Origin: Abelmoschus esculentus
Lineage: Eukaryota > Streptophyta > Magnoliopsida > Malvales > Malvaceae
DNA: 64,000 nt
NCBI GenBank assembly: GCA_035048815.1
Contig: JAUCBN010000011.1
Coordinates: forward strand, 22,088,001-22,152,000
Reading direction: 5' to 3'
Shown: positions 11,708-23,422 of the stretch, piece after piece
Numbering within the stretch: the stretch's first letter is position 1
Layout: every line of letters starts with the position of its first letter
Made by a program: the position numbers and the translations under genes
The notes under the pieces: model-generated
Database searches by the model: none
What the model was told of the DNA's origin: nothing
The model's input: only the letters and a program-made list of their open reading frames with translations

Positions 11708-11973
11708 AAGTTTACCCCTATTCTTATCTCTTATGGCAAATTATATCAAATTCTGTACAACGCACATGCAGTCTCCCTGTCATACGTGAAACCGTGACAA
11801 CCTCCTTATCCAGAATGGTATGATCCTGACGTTCAATGTGAATACCACGCCGGAGTAGCGAGGCATTCCATTGAGAATTGCATTAAGTTTAAAAAGCTTA
11901 CTGAAAAGTTCTTAGAAATAGGAGTCGTACGATTCAAGGACTCTAAGGATACTAGTGTGACCGGGAACCCTTG
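11708..11973 (+). pseudogene. Tat-type gag/pro spacer domain remnant of element A
   Basis: The frame reads KFTPILISYGKLYQIL, one stop, then PYPEWYDPDVQCEYHAGV, RHSIENCIKFK and EIGVVRFKDS. This is the conserved region between gag and protease of Tat-clade elements; the same block occurs at 51608-51850 in the second Tat element (FTPLPIPYTELYAQL, AWYDEKAHYDYHASVPRHF). One internal stop (about 11797) and a terminal stop (11971-11973) make it dead. Confidence 0.7.
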
Positions 11974-12479
11974 ATTCCCCCTGTTTGGAACTTTTTGTTT
12001 GGAGAATGCTCCATCTTGTAACTACTCAGAATAATCGGACTACTAAATAGCTCTTTCCCATTTTGCGAATGTTTTAAAACTATGTACAGAACATACTTGT
12101 TACTCTAGCCCGTAAGTAACGAGAGCTTTTGTAAAAGGGGCTTAAAGTTATCCGTATAAAATAAAACCTTTTGTGCTACATATGACAAGCATTCTTGTTT
12201 TCTTTTTACATACAAATGTCGAACAAATGACGCGCTTTCAAAGGCAAACAATTGTTCAAGTTCTCAGGCATCAACACGTCAAATGATGTCAAGATGGCTC
12301 TACAACTCATGTTCGAGAGAAATACATCTCGGGGAGATACCCGAGTCTGAAAATGATCAAGACTATAATTTGTCTTTTCAGCTATCAAGACTGATAGAAG
12401 GAAAACATGTGAAAAGGATATGTCTGGAATAAAAACGATTATCATGGTACACACACATCCTATAAAAGAGGGTTGTAAG
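11974..12479 (+). other. Element A: protease region lost or unrecognisable
   Basis: In an intact relative this interval would carry the aspartic protease. I find no DTG/DNG-like motif or long frame. A short stretch at about 11980-12200 (AACCTTTTGTGCTACATATGACAAGC) resembles the spacer downstream of protease in Tat elements. Confidence 0.4.
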
Positions 12480-12690
12480 CCAATTCAACAAAAGTTGCGG
12501 AGATTAAGGTTCGATGTATGAGGGAACCTTTTGCTATAAGTTAACGCCCTTTTTGACTAAGATGTTGGGGGCATCATACCAAGCGAGCCATGATCGTTGA
12601 GGTATATGTCGACGACATGATTTCCAAGTCGAGATATGAAGACAAAGCACACAAAAGCCAGATGCACATCCAGAATTTTATCTAAGAAAT
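12480..12690 (+). pseudogene. Reverse transcriptase remnant of element A with central deletion
   Basis: The pieces, in order, are CKPIQQKLRRLRF (12477-12515), GTFCYK then LTKMLGASYQ (about 12524-12585, frame change needed), and VEVYVDDMISKSRYEDKAH (about 12595-12650). The YVDD catalytic motif survives. About 100 codons that normally lie between the RRMRP and GTFCYK blocks (fingers and the first catalytic Asp) are deleted, so this cannot encode an active enzyme. Confidence 0.7.
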
Positions 12691-12699
12691 TGTTGGGTC

Positions 12700-12800
12700 T
12701 CATAGCCAACGAAGAAGGTCATTGGAACTTTAACGGTGGTTTCAATACCATAAGCACAAGGGACTCAGGGCAATGCTAGTATCCCAGAAGATGATTGCAA
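12700..12800 (+). pseudogene. RNase H remnant of element A
   Basis: HWNFNGGFNTISTRDSGQC (about 12718-12775) aligns with the second RNase H start WKLYFDGASNALEHGIG seen intact at 55799. The catalytic Asp is replaced (FNGG against FDGA), and a stop follows. Confidence 0.5.
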
Positions 12801-13009
12801 CCCTTTTGTCAGTGAGATCAACTTTAAGTGCACGAAAATTCGAGTTGTAAGTACCCGTAAGAGGTCACTGAAAATGAGAAAAAGCTACAGAGACTGACAA
12901 GCAATTACATCCTAAATAGAGATATGACAGATCAAATGCCTCCAAGACGCATAGGTGCCGCTGAAGCAAAAATGATTCCTGAAAGTCTAACGAGGGTGAC
13001 ATATTCATA

Positions 13010-13570
13010 TTGGCAGGTAGATCACAAGATTTGGGTAACATTGACCCACAATGGAAAGATAGCATAGATCATGTTAGAAAAAGCTGGAAATGCTACATGA
13101 ATACTGATAAAATCCATGTTCTTCTGTCATCTCTGTAAATGATGACTTCTTCCTGGCCATTCTCTGTGTGAGATAGGGGCATTGTTGGATCTATCTCGCC
13201 AAAGGCTTCAAATGATCATTGATTTATCTTTATTTTCATCGACTACGTCACTAAAGAGTAGAGATAACCACTTAGACTAATTTTTCATAAGCAGATTCCT
13301 AAAGAAGGAGATCATATGCCGATAGGAGCATCAGAAAGCATCATTGTTGATATTGCGCTAAACTTGAACAATAAAAGCGTAGCATAAGCATGCGAATAAT
13401 CCAACACATGACTCCTTGCCATATTGCTCGCAGATGAACGGAGCGGTACAAGCAATCAATAAAAACAACAAGAATAGTTGAAATGGTAGAGACCTACAAA
13501 GATTGAAGCGAGAAGCTACCATCTACTTTATGTGCTTTTGAAACATTGACTATAATTTCTATTGGGTAGC
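13010..13570 (+). pseudogene. Integrase remnant of element A
   Basis: A zinc-finger scrap CYMNTDKIHVLLSSL (about 13090-13135) corresponds to CYKCQIYADKIHSPPSPLH of the second Tat element. A core scrap with GSISPKASNDH and IDYVTKE (about 13180-13257) corresponds to its DVIGQIHPTASNRHRFILVA region. Several stops and frame changes. Confidence 0.55.
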
Positions 13571-14250
13571 CTCTTTTTCCCTAATATAGGGGATAAACGC
13601 TACAATGCCTATAGAAATTGAAACATCTTCCCCTAAACATGGAGGGGACATAAAAACCATCATGTGTTTTATATCAATACTTTACTAAGGGTAGCCTCTT
13701 TTTCCCTAATATAAGGGATAAACGTTATTATTCCCATAGAAGTGAAAATCTCTCCCTTATCATGAAAGGGACATGAAAAGCCGTCAGGTGCTTTATATCA
13801 ATTTGAATTTCTACTGGGTTAAGCCTTTTTTTCCCTAAAATAGGGGATAAACGCTATAATTCTCATAGAAGTGAAAATCTCTCTCTCATCACGAAGAGGA
13901 CACTAAAGCCGTCAGGTGCTTTATATCAATCTGAATTTCTACTGGGGTAGCCTCATTTTCCCTAATATAGGAGATAAACGCTATAATTCCCAAAGAAGCT
14001 GAAAAGCTCTCCCTCATCACGAAGAGGACACGAAAGTCGTCAGGTGCTTATTATCAATTTAAACTTCTACTAGAGTAGCCTCTTTTTCCCTAATATAGGG
14101 GATAAACGCTATAATGTCCATTGAGATTGAAAATCATTTCCTAATCGTGTAAGGGACATAGAAAGCCATCATGCGCTTTGTATTGATACAATTTTTTGTT
14201 GGTGCAACCTCTGTTTCCTATTTTATGGGATAAACGTCTCTTCTTTATGA
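13554..14250 (+). repeat. Tandem repeat block 1 of element A, about 126-bp unit
   Basis: Five full units plus a partial one start near 13554, 13681, 13805, 13932, 14060 and 14191. Each has GTAGCCTCTTTTTCCC, then AGGGGATAAACGCTATAAT, an AAAATCTCTCCCTCAT-like part, and GTCAGGTGCTTTATATCAAT. Units differ by roughly 10-20 percent. The block lies between the integrase scrap and the 3' LTR. Confidence 0.9.
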
Positions 14251-14948
14251 ACGTTCCCAAGATCAAAATGAAATGAAACATATCTCTGTGATACGAGGAG
14301 AATGTCTACTCAAAACCTATAAGACACAAAATATCTCGACGAATTGATTATACCGAGCTTTCTATCAAACTCGTGGGGTATTATATTTTGCAAATTCGTC
14401 TGAGAAACTATCAATATGGGTACTTGAACTTTATCTATGCTGATCCAGAAATGTTCCTAAAAGTACATAAACAAAGAGCATTCTTCGAGAAAACATCTCA
14501 AAAGGAGAACAGTCACTCAATAAACAGAGCGAAGTCAAATATTTTGCCCGAAGAAAGAGGCACGATTATCAAAGTTTCAACGAACAAGCAGACCAACGGA
14601 TAAAGCCAATCTTAAGACAGAATCATCGTCACGTGCATTTTGCATTTCATGCTAGAGTCATGCATGCATGCATACATGCATCATACATGTTTGGATTAGA
14701 ATCATGCAGCGCATGCTAACCTTAACATTTCGAATCTATTTATAGAAGTGTTACAGATCTTGTCCCCTCAGGAAGCAAAGGAACATGCGAACATAGAGCC
14801 ATCATCAAGGCACTTTGGCAGAATAGTGCAACTCTATCCAGGTCACAATCATTCATCGGGGAGTGCACATAAGAATCCTCACCCTTTGCACTTACTATTT
14901 TACTCAGTAAATACATCATTTGGTGAAAAAGTAAGACAAATGATTCAT
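14251..14948 (+). other. Element A 3' untranslated region between repeat blocks
   Basis: No coding sequence recognised. It contains an ATGC/CATG-rich stretch at about 14650-14690 and single-copy sequence. Confidence 0.4.
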
Positions 14949-15500
14949 AAGGACTATTCGAATATCCTTTAAAATCCATTTTCACGAATGGTCAAAGGAA
15001 ATCAATCCCTTTGAACAAATCCAATTTCAGGATTGGTACCAACTGATTGTACCCAGGGGAATGGTACAACTAGTCTGGGGTAAACGGCCACCGGTAAAGG
15101 CAAGTCAAATCCATTGATCCCTGTGCATTTGGGAAAAATTCATAAAAGAGGATTATTCAAATATCCTTTAAAATCGATTTTCACGAATGGTCAAAGGAAA
15201 TCAATCCCTTTGAATAAATCCAATCTTAGGATTGGTACCAACTGATTGTATCCAGGGGAATGGTACAACTAGTCCGGGGCAAACAACCACCGGTAAAGGC
15301 AAGTCCAATCCGTTGATCTTTGTGCATTTGGGAAAAATGCATAAAAAAGGATTATTCAAATATCCTTTAAAATCCATTTTCACGAATTGTCAAAGGAAAT
15401 CAAATCATTTGAAAAACTTCAATCTTATGTTCAAATATCAACCGATTATATTCAAGGAGATAGTACAACTAGCCCAGAGTAAATGGCTATCAATTGTGCT
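14949..15500 (+). repeat. Tandem repeat block 2 of element A, about 200-bp unit
   Basis: Units start at 14949, 15149 and 15348 with AGGATTATTCAAATATCC, followed by TTTTCACGAATGGTCAAAGG, GATTGGTACCAACTGATTGT and AATGGTACAACTAG. There are about 2.7 units; the last is partial and more diverged. Confidence 0.9.
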
Positions 15501-15548
15501 CATTCGTTAGTGTAGCAGTATTAGAACATTGTCAAATCGTGCTACGTC

Positions 15549-16920
15549 AGTGTTGCAGCTTATGAGTAACAGAACTCGTCGTCAAATCTCGCTTCTCCAA
15601 CAGTGTTGTAAGCAGATCAAATGGCGTTTCCCATCTCGCGGTAGTGTTGTAGATGGATCAGACCAATCATGCTTCTTCGTCAGTGTTGCAGCTTTAGAGT
15701 GATAGAACTCGTCGTCAGATCTAGCTTCTCCGGCAGTGTTGTAAGTAGATCAAATGGCGTTTTCCATCTCGCGGCAGTGTTATAGATGGAACATACAAAT
15801 CATGCTTCTTCGTCAGTGTTGTAACTTCAGAGTAACAGAACTCGTAGTCAGATCTCGCTTCTCCAGCAGTGTTGTAAGTAGATTAAATGGCGTTTTCCAT
15901 CTCGCGGCAGTGTTATAGATGGAACATATAAATCATGCTTCTTCGTCAGTGTTGTAACTTCAGAGTGACAGAACTCGTAGTCAGATCTCGCTTCTTCGAC
16001 AATGTTGTAAGTAGATCAAAGGACGTTTCCCATCTCGCGGCAGTGTTGTAGATGGAACATACAAATCATGCTTCTTCGTCAGTGTTGTAACTTCAGAGTG
16101 ACAGAACTCGTAGTCATATCTCACTTCTCCAACAGTGTTGTAAGTAGATCAAATGGCGTTTCCCATCTCGCGACAGTGTTGTAGATGGAACATACAAATC
16201 ATGCTTCTTCGTTAGTGTTGCAGTTTCAGAGTGACAGAACTCGTCGTTAGATCTCGCTTCTCCGGTAGTGTTGTAAGTAGATCAAATGGCGTTTAACATC
16301 TCGCGACAGTATTATAGATGGATCAGTCAAATCGTGCTTCGTCAGTGTTGCAGTTTTATGAGTGACAAAACTCGACGTTAGATCTCGCTTCTCCGACAGT
16401 GTTGCAAGCAGGTCGAACATTGTTCCCCATCTCAGCGTTAGTGTTACAGATGGACCAGATAGATCATGCTGCGTCAGTGTTGCAGTTTAATCGAGCGTCA
16501 GAATTCATCGACAGATCTTGCTTCTTCGGCAGTGTAGTAGTTAGATCAGATATCAATGCTCGTTATCAGATCGTGTCTCTTCGACAGTGTTGCGGCTAGA
16601 TCAGAACCTTCAGCAATGGAACTCCCTTCCCCGGTAGTGTTGTAAGTGGATCAAGTATTGCTCTTCGTCTCGTCCGTAGTGTTTGTAGATGGATTAGATG
16701 GAACGTCAGTGTTGCTGTTTAATTGAGCGCCAGAATTCATCGCTAGATCTCGCTTCTTCGATAGTGTAGCAGTTAGATCAGATATCAGTGCTCGTGTCAG
16801 ATCGTGTCTCTCCGGCAGTGTTACGGCTAGATCAAATGTCATGCCCCACCTCATCAGCGGTGTTTGAGATGGATTAAAGTTTGCAGACCTTGCTTCTCCG
16901 ACAGTGTTACAGTTAGGTCA
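15549..16920 (+). repeat. Tandem repeat block 3 of element A, 133-bp unit
   Basis: The word TCAGTGTTGTAACTTCAGAG or a close variant recurs at 15680, 15813, 15946, 16079 and 16212, an exact 133-bp spacing. More diverged units follow at about 16342 and 16469 and on to about 16920. Each unit contains CAGTGTTG three times (before AACTTCAGAG, AAGTAGATCA and AGATGGA), so the 133-bp unit itself grew from a 40-50-bp subunit. Confidence 0.92.
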
Positions 16921-17179
16921 AGTCTTCACCAGAAATAGTAGCATTATCATTTCAGCTCAAGTTTTGTGCAATCTTCTCCAACGGACCGTCGTCAATTTTA
17001 AAGATTTTGTCGATAAGGGCGGAGGAGTAGATCAAGTCAGAACTTTAGAAGAAAAATGGTGGCCAAAAGAACCTCAACCTTACCAAAAGAACCTCAACCT
17101 TACCAAGAAAAGAACTTGAAACTCTGTCAGATAAAATGGATTATTCCTTATCTTTGCTCTATTGTCGTTACACAACAAT

Positions 17180-17196
17180 AAGCAAAGAGGGGTAGT
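17180..17196 (+). other. Polypurine tract of element A
   Basis: AAGCAAAGAGGGGTAGT directly precedes the 3' LTR and would prime plus-strand synthesis. An almost identical GAGCAAAGAGGGGCAGC precedes the LTR at 59402, showing that the two elements are relatives. Confidence 0.75.
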
Positions 17197-18640
17197 TGTA
17201 ATAACCCATTAGACAAAAAACAAACCCACTAACCAGGCCCAATACACCTAAAACCCACAAATAATAAACTCAAAGCCCAGAAAATAAACCCTAATGATAA
17301 ACCTAACTAAACCCTAACCCTTCAGCCACCATGCCGGCGCCGCCTCTGACCTTTACACTTCTAGATCAGCACACGTGGTGGTCACGCGCGCCTCTATTGG
17401 CTCAAACGGCTAGCCACCGCCCGATTCACGTGCTCTACCGCCCAACATCCTCTCAATCTGCAAAAACAAGGAGAAATAATTAGATCTAATATATTAGGCT
17501 AAGATAGGATAAAAATCCTTTCTTTTGTAATATGATAGGATTGTAAAATGGGTATAAATACCCCTTGAAATCGCATGTATCACCGATTGGAAACCGGTCA
17601 AAGAAAATGAATCAAAGGCCACATTTTCGAATCTAAAATCAGTCAAGAGCAAGTATCATACAAATCACAGCGAAACCGAGAGAAGAGAAGAGAAGAGAGA
17701 TCGGAGAAAATAAAGAGGTATAAAACATAAGAAATTTCGAAACTACCCCTTTAGATCTAGGCTTGTACACGCTTCAGTTCAAAAATCCAGCACTGGATTC
17801 GTGTTCTCCATGTTGAGCCCAATCGGAAAGTAGGAGTCTTTCGTCCTTCCGACCACCGGTGCGATGGCCGACGGCCGTGTGCGGTGGTCGAAACGTCTCT
17901 GGCCGCCCGATCTTCAGAGAGCTCTCCAAGCTCTGTTTTCTCAAAGGAGCTGAAGAAGGAACAAATGGTTATGGAAGCAAAAAAAAAATAAAAGGGTATA
18001 TATATACATTTGGCAAAACGGCACCGTTTTTGTGCCGGTTCATAAGGCCCAAAACGGTGCCATTTAGCACTTGGAGCCCGAACCGACCCGCGTTTTAGAC
18101 CCGACCCGTGCGCTTAACCCAAAAAAGGGGTAAATCATGCATTCGGTCCCTGTATTTCCAGCGAGTTCCTACCGTGACCTCCTAGTTTGCTTCAAACTTC
18201 AATTTGGTCACTGTTTTTTTAAAATTAAGCATTATATTTCTGTTTTCTTTCAATTTTACCCCTTATATCCTTATTTCATTATATTTTAACCCCTAAATGT
18301 TTATTATCTTACAGCTTGACCCCTGGAAATAAGATATTATCATATATTATTATTATTATTATGTTTATTATTTTCATATTATCATTATGATTATTATTAT
18401 TTAATGTTACTAACTACTTTTATTTCAGATTTAATAACGAATTAATATTTTCGATCGTATAAAATATTATGTAACCGACATGTGCCGATTTGGGGCGTTG
18501 TATGGGTGCTCACCCTTCCCTACGCGTAACAGACTCCCAGATCCAACTCTGGTTCGTAGACGCATATTTTGGTTTTCCAATCGCACCCGGTACAAAAAAT
18601 CGATTGGTGGCGACTCCTCGGACGAATTCCGGTGATTACA
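17197..18640 (+). repeat. 3' LTR of element A (1444 bp)
   Basis: Same ends as the 5' LTR; TATA box at 17553-17560; PBS-like TGGCGACTCC at 18608-18617. The extra 18 bp relative to the 5' LTR sit near 18090-18110, where a GACCCG-containing segment is duplicated. Confidence 0.92.
17553..17560 (+). promoter_or_regulatory. TATA box of the element A 3' LTR
   Basis: TATAAATA within GGGTATAAATACCCC, identical to the 5' LTR. It could drive read-out transcription into 18640 onward. Confidence 0.55.
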
Positions 18641-18645
18641 TATAT
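18641..18645. repeat. Target-site duplication of element A, right (TATAT)
   Basis: Matches the five bases before the 5' LTR; see the left copy. Confidence 0.75.
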
Positions 18646-18774
18646 ATTAATGTTTATCATAAAATATACATTAAAATTTTTAATCTCATTTTTTTTTCTT
18701 TCGTATCTTGTATTAATAAACTAATAAAAATTTATTTCAAAAATTATAACTTTAAAATTATATAATACAAAAAT

Positions 18775-20890
18775 AGATTAAACATAAGTCCAATTTTATT
18801 AATAAATACAAAGCCCACTTATTTATTTTACAAGCCCGACATAATTAAATAATTACAAGAGCTCACACCATTAAGCCCAACCGGATTAAAAAAAAACCCT
18901 AATCAGCCATTTGTTTCTCCTCACGCAGCCCATTCTGGATCATTGGATCTGATCTTGATCCAACGGTTCAGATCAAAGGAGAAGGAGCCCGTTGGTGTTC
19001 CCCATACACCACGCGCTAGCGCTTCAGATCCTCACGCGTGCGTGACACGCGCTTGACTGTTCGAATGCTCGACATTCCGTTCGCCTTCGACCGTCGTCGG
19101 TCGTCGTCCTTCTCCGATTATCCACCTCGCATTAAGAAAACAAACCGAAGTGTCAGATTTGTACATCACAGAGCAAAAACAATGAAAAATTAGCAGAAAT
19201 TTCAGAAGCGATTTTAGCCAAATCTCGTACATGGACCTCACCAAATTTCAGAAGAAAAAATTCCAAAGGAATCAGAGAATTTCAGAGCCAAATATACAAT
19301 AATAACAGAGAATTCCACACATGAATACATCTAAAAACAAAAGATCCAATAAGAAAATTTAGGATTTTTCCTTTTTCTTAATCCACGTATTCGGTTATAA
19401 AAACCGAAAGAAACCCTTGTAACCGAGACCTTTTTTCCCTCTCTTTGATCAATAGAAAAGCAAGATATTTCCGAGGTAAAACCTCGTTGTTCTTTACTTG
19501 CATCGAATAAAAAAAACTAGAAAAGAGATTAGGGAGTCGTTTTTACCTTTTGGTCGAACTCATTCAAATACCTTCTCCGGAGAGAATCCTTATGCCTTCG
19601 GGCTATCAATGGTGAGCCGAGAGGGGAGAAGGTTGAAACTTGACCTTTGAATCGGAGTTCTCCTTGTTTGCTTCTAAAAAGGGTTTTCGTTTTTCTTTCT
19701 TCAGATTAGTTTTCCGTTTCGGGTTCTTTAGAAAATGAGGGATTTTGTTTTGATTTTGGTGGTTTTAGTGTTTAAATCAGAGTTAAATCTCGAAAAGAAA
19801 GAAAGAAAGGGTTTTTTCAAACTTGCCGGCCACCATGGTGGTTTTCACGACGGAGGAGTGACCGGAATCTAGAGATGATGATGGTTCCTAGGTTTTCCAG
19901 AGAACATCCTTTGAATGTTCTTCATTTTTGGAACCCAGGATGAACATCCCAGAGGTTTGAGGGGTTTTGATTTTCGATTAAGAAAAAAATGAAGAGAAAG
20001 TGTTTTGATTTAATTTTCGGTTATCATTTATACTCGACCCATAATTTTAAATTGGTTTATTTTTGTTTTAAACCCCTTCGTGTCCTTTAATTCATTCCTG
20101 AAGTCCCCGAAACTTTGCTTGGTTTTATAATTTCGTCCCTATTTTGCCATAATCACCATTTTTTAAATGGTTTATTTCATATCAAGTCCCTCCTCGTTTT
20201 CGAATAAGTTTTTTAAACCATTCCGTCTTTGTAAATCGCCTCCGTGATCCCTGTTTTTTACTCTATTTTACAATCTAGCCAACTTTTTATGTATAAATGG
20301 TTTCTTTTAAATTTTACCTCAAAGTTTTCGTTTTTCTTTCATTTTAGTCATTTTCAGTGATTATTCTCTTCATTTTAGTGTCTTTAAATTTTTGTTTTAT
20401 TCAATTTGATCATTGTTTGATATTTATTTTGTATATCTATTGTGCATTTCTTATGTACGTATTATTATTATGCCATGAATGTTTTATATGTTTATTTTAC
20501 TTTATTGTACATTTATTTTGTATATATTGCTCATATTATCTTTTGCAAGTCACCTTATCATTTAATGAATCTAATAATTACATCTTTATTCGGTTGTAAC
20601 GGGCCCGACACCAAACGTAGTTGTGGCGGTGTATGCGTTTACCTTCGGATAAAGATACGGTAAAAATAAAATTGAATTCTAACCTTAAACAAATCTCAAT
20701 TTAAATGTCACATTAAATCAGAAAGTTTAAAATTAAGAGGTTAATTTGACGAAGGTGTCAATTTTGGGGCGGTTTTAACATTAATACCGTTTTAAATCGT
20801 AACCGACTCTCAAACCTAGTTTTTAACGAATCTCTGGTTTCCCGGTGTCCGGTCTACCAAAGTGATCGATGGCGACTCCAACCTTTTTTA
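18775..20890 (+). mobile_element. LTR-like remnant of another Tat-type retroelement
   Basis: The layout resembles the LTRs in this window: a GCCC/AACCCTAATC-rich start, a TATA box TATAAAAA (19396-19403), a G-rich middle (about 19810-19980), then T-rich AT text. It ends with TGGCGACTCCA (20870-20880), the family's PBS word. The bases after the PBS do not match, and no clean TG start or duplication was found, so its borders are approximate. No internal coding region remains. Confidence 0.45.
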
Positions 20891-21602
20891 AAAAATGTTT
20901 TTCCAATTATTTTCACCAATTTTAAAATCATTTTTTCTAATTTTAATCCCTAAACCTAATTTTCTATTTTCCCGTTTTTAATTTTAAAATTCTCAATTTC
21001 TAATTTTAACATAATTTTCAATTTACCCTTTCAAATCAAAATTTCCTTTTCCAATTTGAAACCCTAATTCCCAAATTTCAAAATCCCTAAATTTTAGGTC
21101 TAATCTCAATTCTAATTTGCAAGACCTAATTTCACATTTCTTCCACTAGTGACCCTCTTCTTCTTCACACTTATTATCATTTTTAATTTTAAAAAGGGAT
21201 CACTACAATGGGTCGAGTCAATCGGGTTGGATAATTTTGAATATCCTTAATTATCATCATTGGTGACGATGATTGTTAGCTCTGACGATTAAATATTGAA
21301 AGAGAACCATTTATCAACACTCTTCGAATAGCTGAATTCAAATCCAACCTCAAATTTCACTAATAATGATCCTAGGCGGGTGAATCTAAGAAAACCGAAA
21401 GATTTTGTTAGTTTTTTTCTTTGTTTTATTTTTAATTTTTTTATTTGTATTTGATAAATTTTTCTTTGTTTCATTTTTTTTATTGTGCAGATTCGAGAGG
21501 TGACTTTGGACAAAGGTTAGAAAAATAAAGGCGGTGGAGTCAGAAATGACCGATGGTAGACGGTAGGGGTGTTCAAAATATCTGATTCAAACTATCTAAC
21601 AT
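20891..21602. other. Non-coding DNA between retroelements
   Basis: A pyrimidine-rich stretch made of TTTTAATCCCTAA-like words, then unique-looking AT-rich DNA. No gene seen. Confidence 0.4.
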
Positions 21603-22071
21603 TGTCATGAATGGGGATGATAACGGTCAAAATATTCAAATAGAATGGGATGACAACGGTCGACTAGATGAGAACAGGAAATGAGAAATCTTCATTAAAG
21701 GAAATGACACCGTTTGGGACAAGAATACCAGAATATTGGATCGGGGCAAAGCTGATGTTGGGCTTGGAATGGCTGCTCAGTCCAAGGAGGGAAATTTTGT
21801 TAACCAGTCTCGGGGTGACCAACAGAATGACAGCACAATAAGGGAGGATAACGGCCACTGAGAGCTGGCACCTTTCAGCATTTTATTTCTTTGTTTTATT
21901 TGCAAATTATCCTTGTATTATACTGTTTTATACCCTGAAATTGTACTAATGATGGTATGCTTGAATTATCAATGAAAATACCTTTTTTTCTTCTTCATTC
22001 TCCTCTCAACTACCTCTAATTCTCTCTTTATTTCATTCTAAATTTCTGCAACTTTACCCTAGGATATAACA
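21603..22071 (+). repeat. 5' LTR of the chromovirus-type element
   Basis: TG..CA ends; the same sequence as 28139-28606 with scattered changes. Contains ATTGTACTAATGATGGTATG and a T/C-rich end before TAGGATATAACA. Confidence 0.85.
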
Positions 22072-22073
22072 AT

Positions 22074-22086
22074 TGGCATCAGAGCT
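22074..22086 (+). other. Primer-binding site (tRNA-Met type)
   Basis: TGGCATCAGAGCT starts 2 bp after the LTR. Plant gypsy and copia elements commonly use TGGTATCAGAGC, complementary to the initiator tRNA-Met 3' end; one or two bases differ here. Confidence 0.75.
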
Positions 22087-22088
22087 AG

Positions 22089-23330
22089 ATGGTGATCCAC
22101 CAAGAACCAAAACTGGGAAAAACCAAGAAAAGCAAAAAAATGACTGAAACTATAAAATCGACTCCTGAACCTGGAAACCAGGAAGTTGTAGCTCCAACAA
22201 GTTAGGAAGAACAAGAAAGAGATCTGGAAGCAAGAATGAATGCCTTGAAGATACAAACAACTGAAAATCGAGGTTACCTGAAACAAATTTTAGCTGTCAT
22301 AACCAAAGGAGCTAAGGAATCAAACACTCCTTGTCCAACACTGGAAACTCAAGCATGGAAGAAAGCATTACCAAAAGAATCTGGGAAGCATCCATCTCAT
22401 CCTGTCATTATTAATGAGCGAGAGAAATACACTTACAAGCCAGAAAAGTTAGGAGTATTAGCTCCTAAACCAAAAGAAACTTCATTCAACTGGAACACTG
22501 GGGGAAACATGCAAAAGATGAAGATGACTAGTGACACATGTAAGATCGGGGGACCTTCTATGTTACAAGACAAAGAAGCATGGGAGAAAAACAGCTCAGA
22601 GGTTCAAGGAATATTTATTCCTAGACCCAAGATAGAGCTGCAGGTATTCGAAGGTATAAATCCTAGGGGATGGGCACTGAAATGCCAAAAATACTTCAAT
22701 ATTTTTGGTATACTTGAGCACCAGAAGTTGGAAGTTGTTGCCATGTATCTAGAAAGAAAGGCAGATGTGGTTCGATGGATATGTGATGCAGAAGAAAAGG
22801 GTTACATTGAATGAATTTATGGCTGATTTGTGCCACAAATTTTGTGACATAAATCATACTGATGTGATCGAGGAGTTCAACAAGTTGTTTCAGAAGACAA
22901 CTGTAGATGAGTATCAAGAAAAATTTGAAGAACTTAAACCACTGATATTACAATACAACTCACAACTAGGGGAAGATTACTTTGTATCTAGTTTTGTGAG
23001 TGGGTCAAAGAAAGATATCAAGCATAAAGTGAAGGTTCATGAGCCAAAAAGCCTACCTGAAGCTTACAGAAAGGCCAAGTTGTACGAGCTAGCTATAGAG
23101 GTGGAAAGCAAAAAGAACAAATATGCTTACAGAAGAGTGGGAGGATATCAGAATACAGGTTAGAAAACCATGAGAGGGCCAACTATAGCTCCTAGACCTA
23201 TACATGTAATGAACAACTAGAAGCAAGGACTAATGGAGTACTGAAAAGCAAACAATTTGTACTTCAAGTGTGGTGAAAAATACACACCTGAACACCAATG
23301 TAAGATCAAGCATTTCAATATGATGAAGGA
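22089..23330 (+). pseudogene. Gag of the chromovirus-type element, broken
   Basis: The likely start ATG is at 22089, in frame with a later long stretch, but a TAG at 22203-22205 interrupts it. The capsid-like region spans 22236-23163 with a frame change near 22800 (FEGINPRGWALKCQKYF, then EYQEKFEELKPLILQ). A zinc knuckle follows at about 23250-23310 (KCGEKYTPEHQC) with its first Cys replaced by Tyr or Phe. It therefore lacks both an unbroken frame and a complete nucleic-acid-binding knuckle. Confidence 0.75.
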
Positions 23331-23422
23331 AGCTGATGATGAAAATGTGAAGAAATTGGAGGAACAAATGAAGAAACAATTCAAGGGGACAAGGAGAGCA
23401 AATAAAGGCTGAGGAAGACACA

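Larger units (their letters stand above)
8302..18640 (+). mobile_element. Element A: Tat/Ogre-like Ty3/gypsy LTR retrotransposon, full length but decayed
   Basis: The 10.3-kb element has two LTRs (8302-9727, 17197-18640) that begin TGTAATAACCC and end GGTGATTACA. It is flanked by TATAT on both sides and has a primer-binding site after the first LTR and a purine tract before the second. The order inside is leader, coiled-coil gag remnant, a gag-region domain shared with Tat elements, RT, RNase H and integrase scraps, and about 3.4 kb of mostly tandem repeats. All coding parts are broken and the RT core is missing, so it can only have moved with help from another copy. The TATAT duplication lies in an AT-rich site, but both LTR ends are clean. 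Confidence 0.9.

Noticed and set aside
15549..16920. Regular 133-bp repeats resembling a CRISPR-like array
   Set aside because: Repeat units are contiguous with no unique spacers and lie in a plant retroelement; they are tandem repeats.
20357..20663. Hydrophobic open frames suggesting a membrane protein
   Set aside because: The Phe/Ile/Leu richness comes from T-rich LTR-like DNA; no start context, family or conserved motif.
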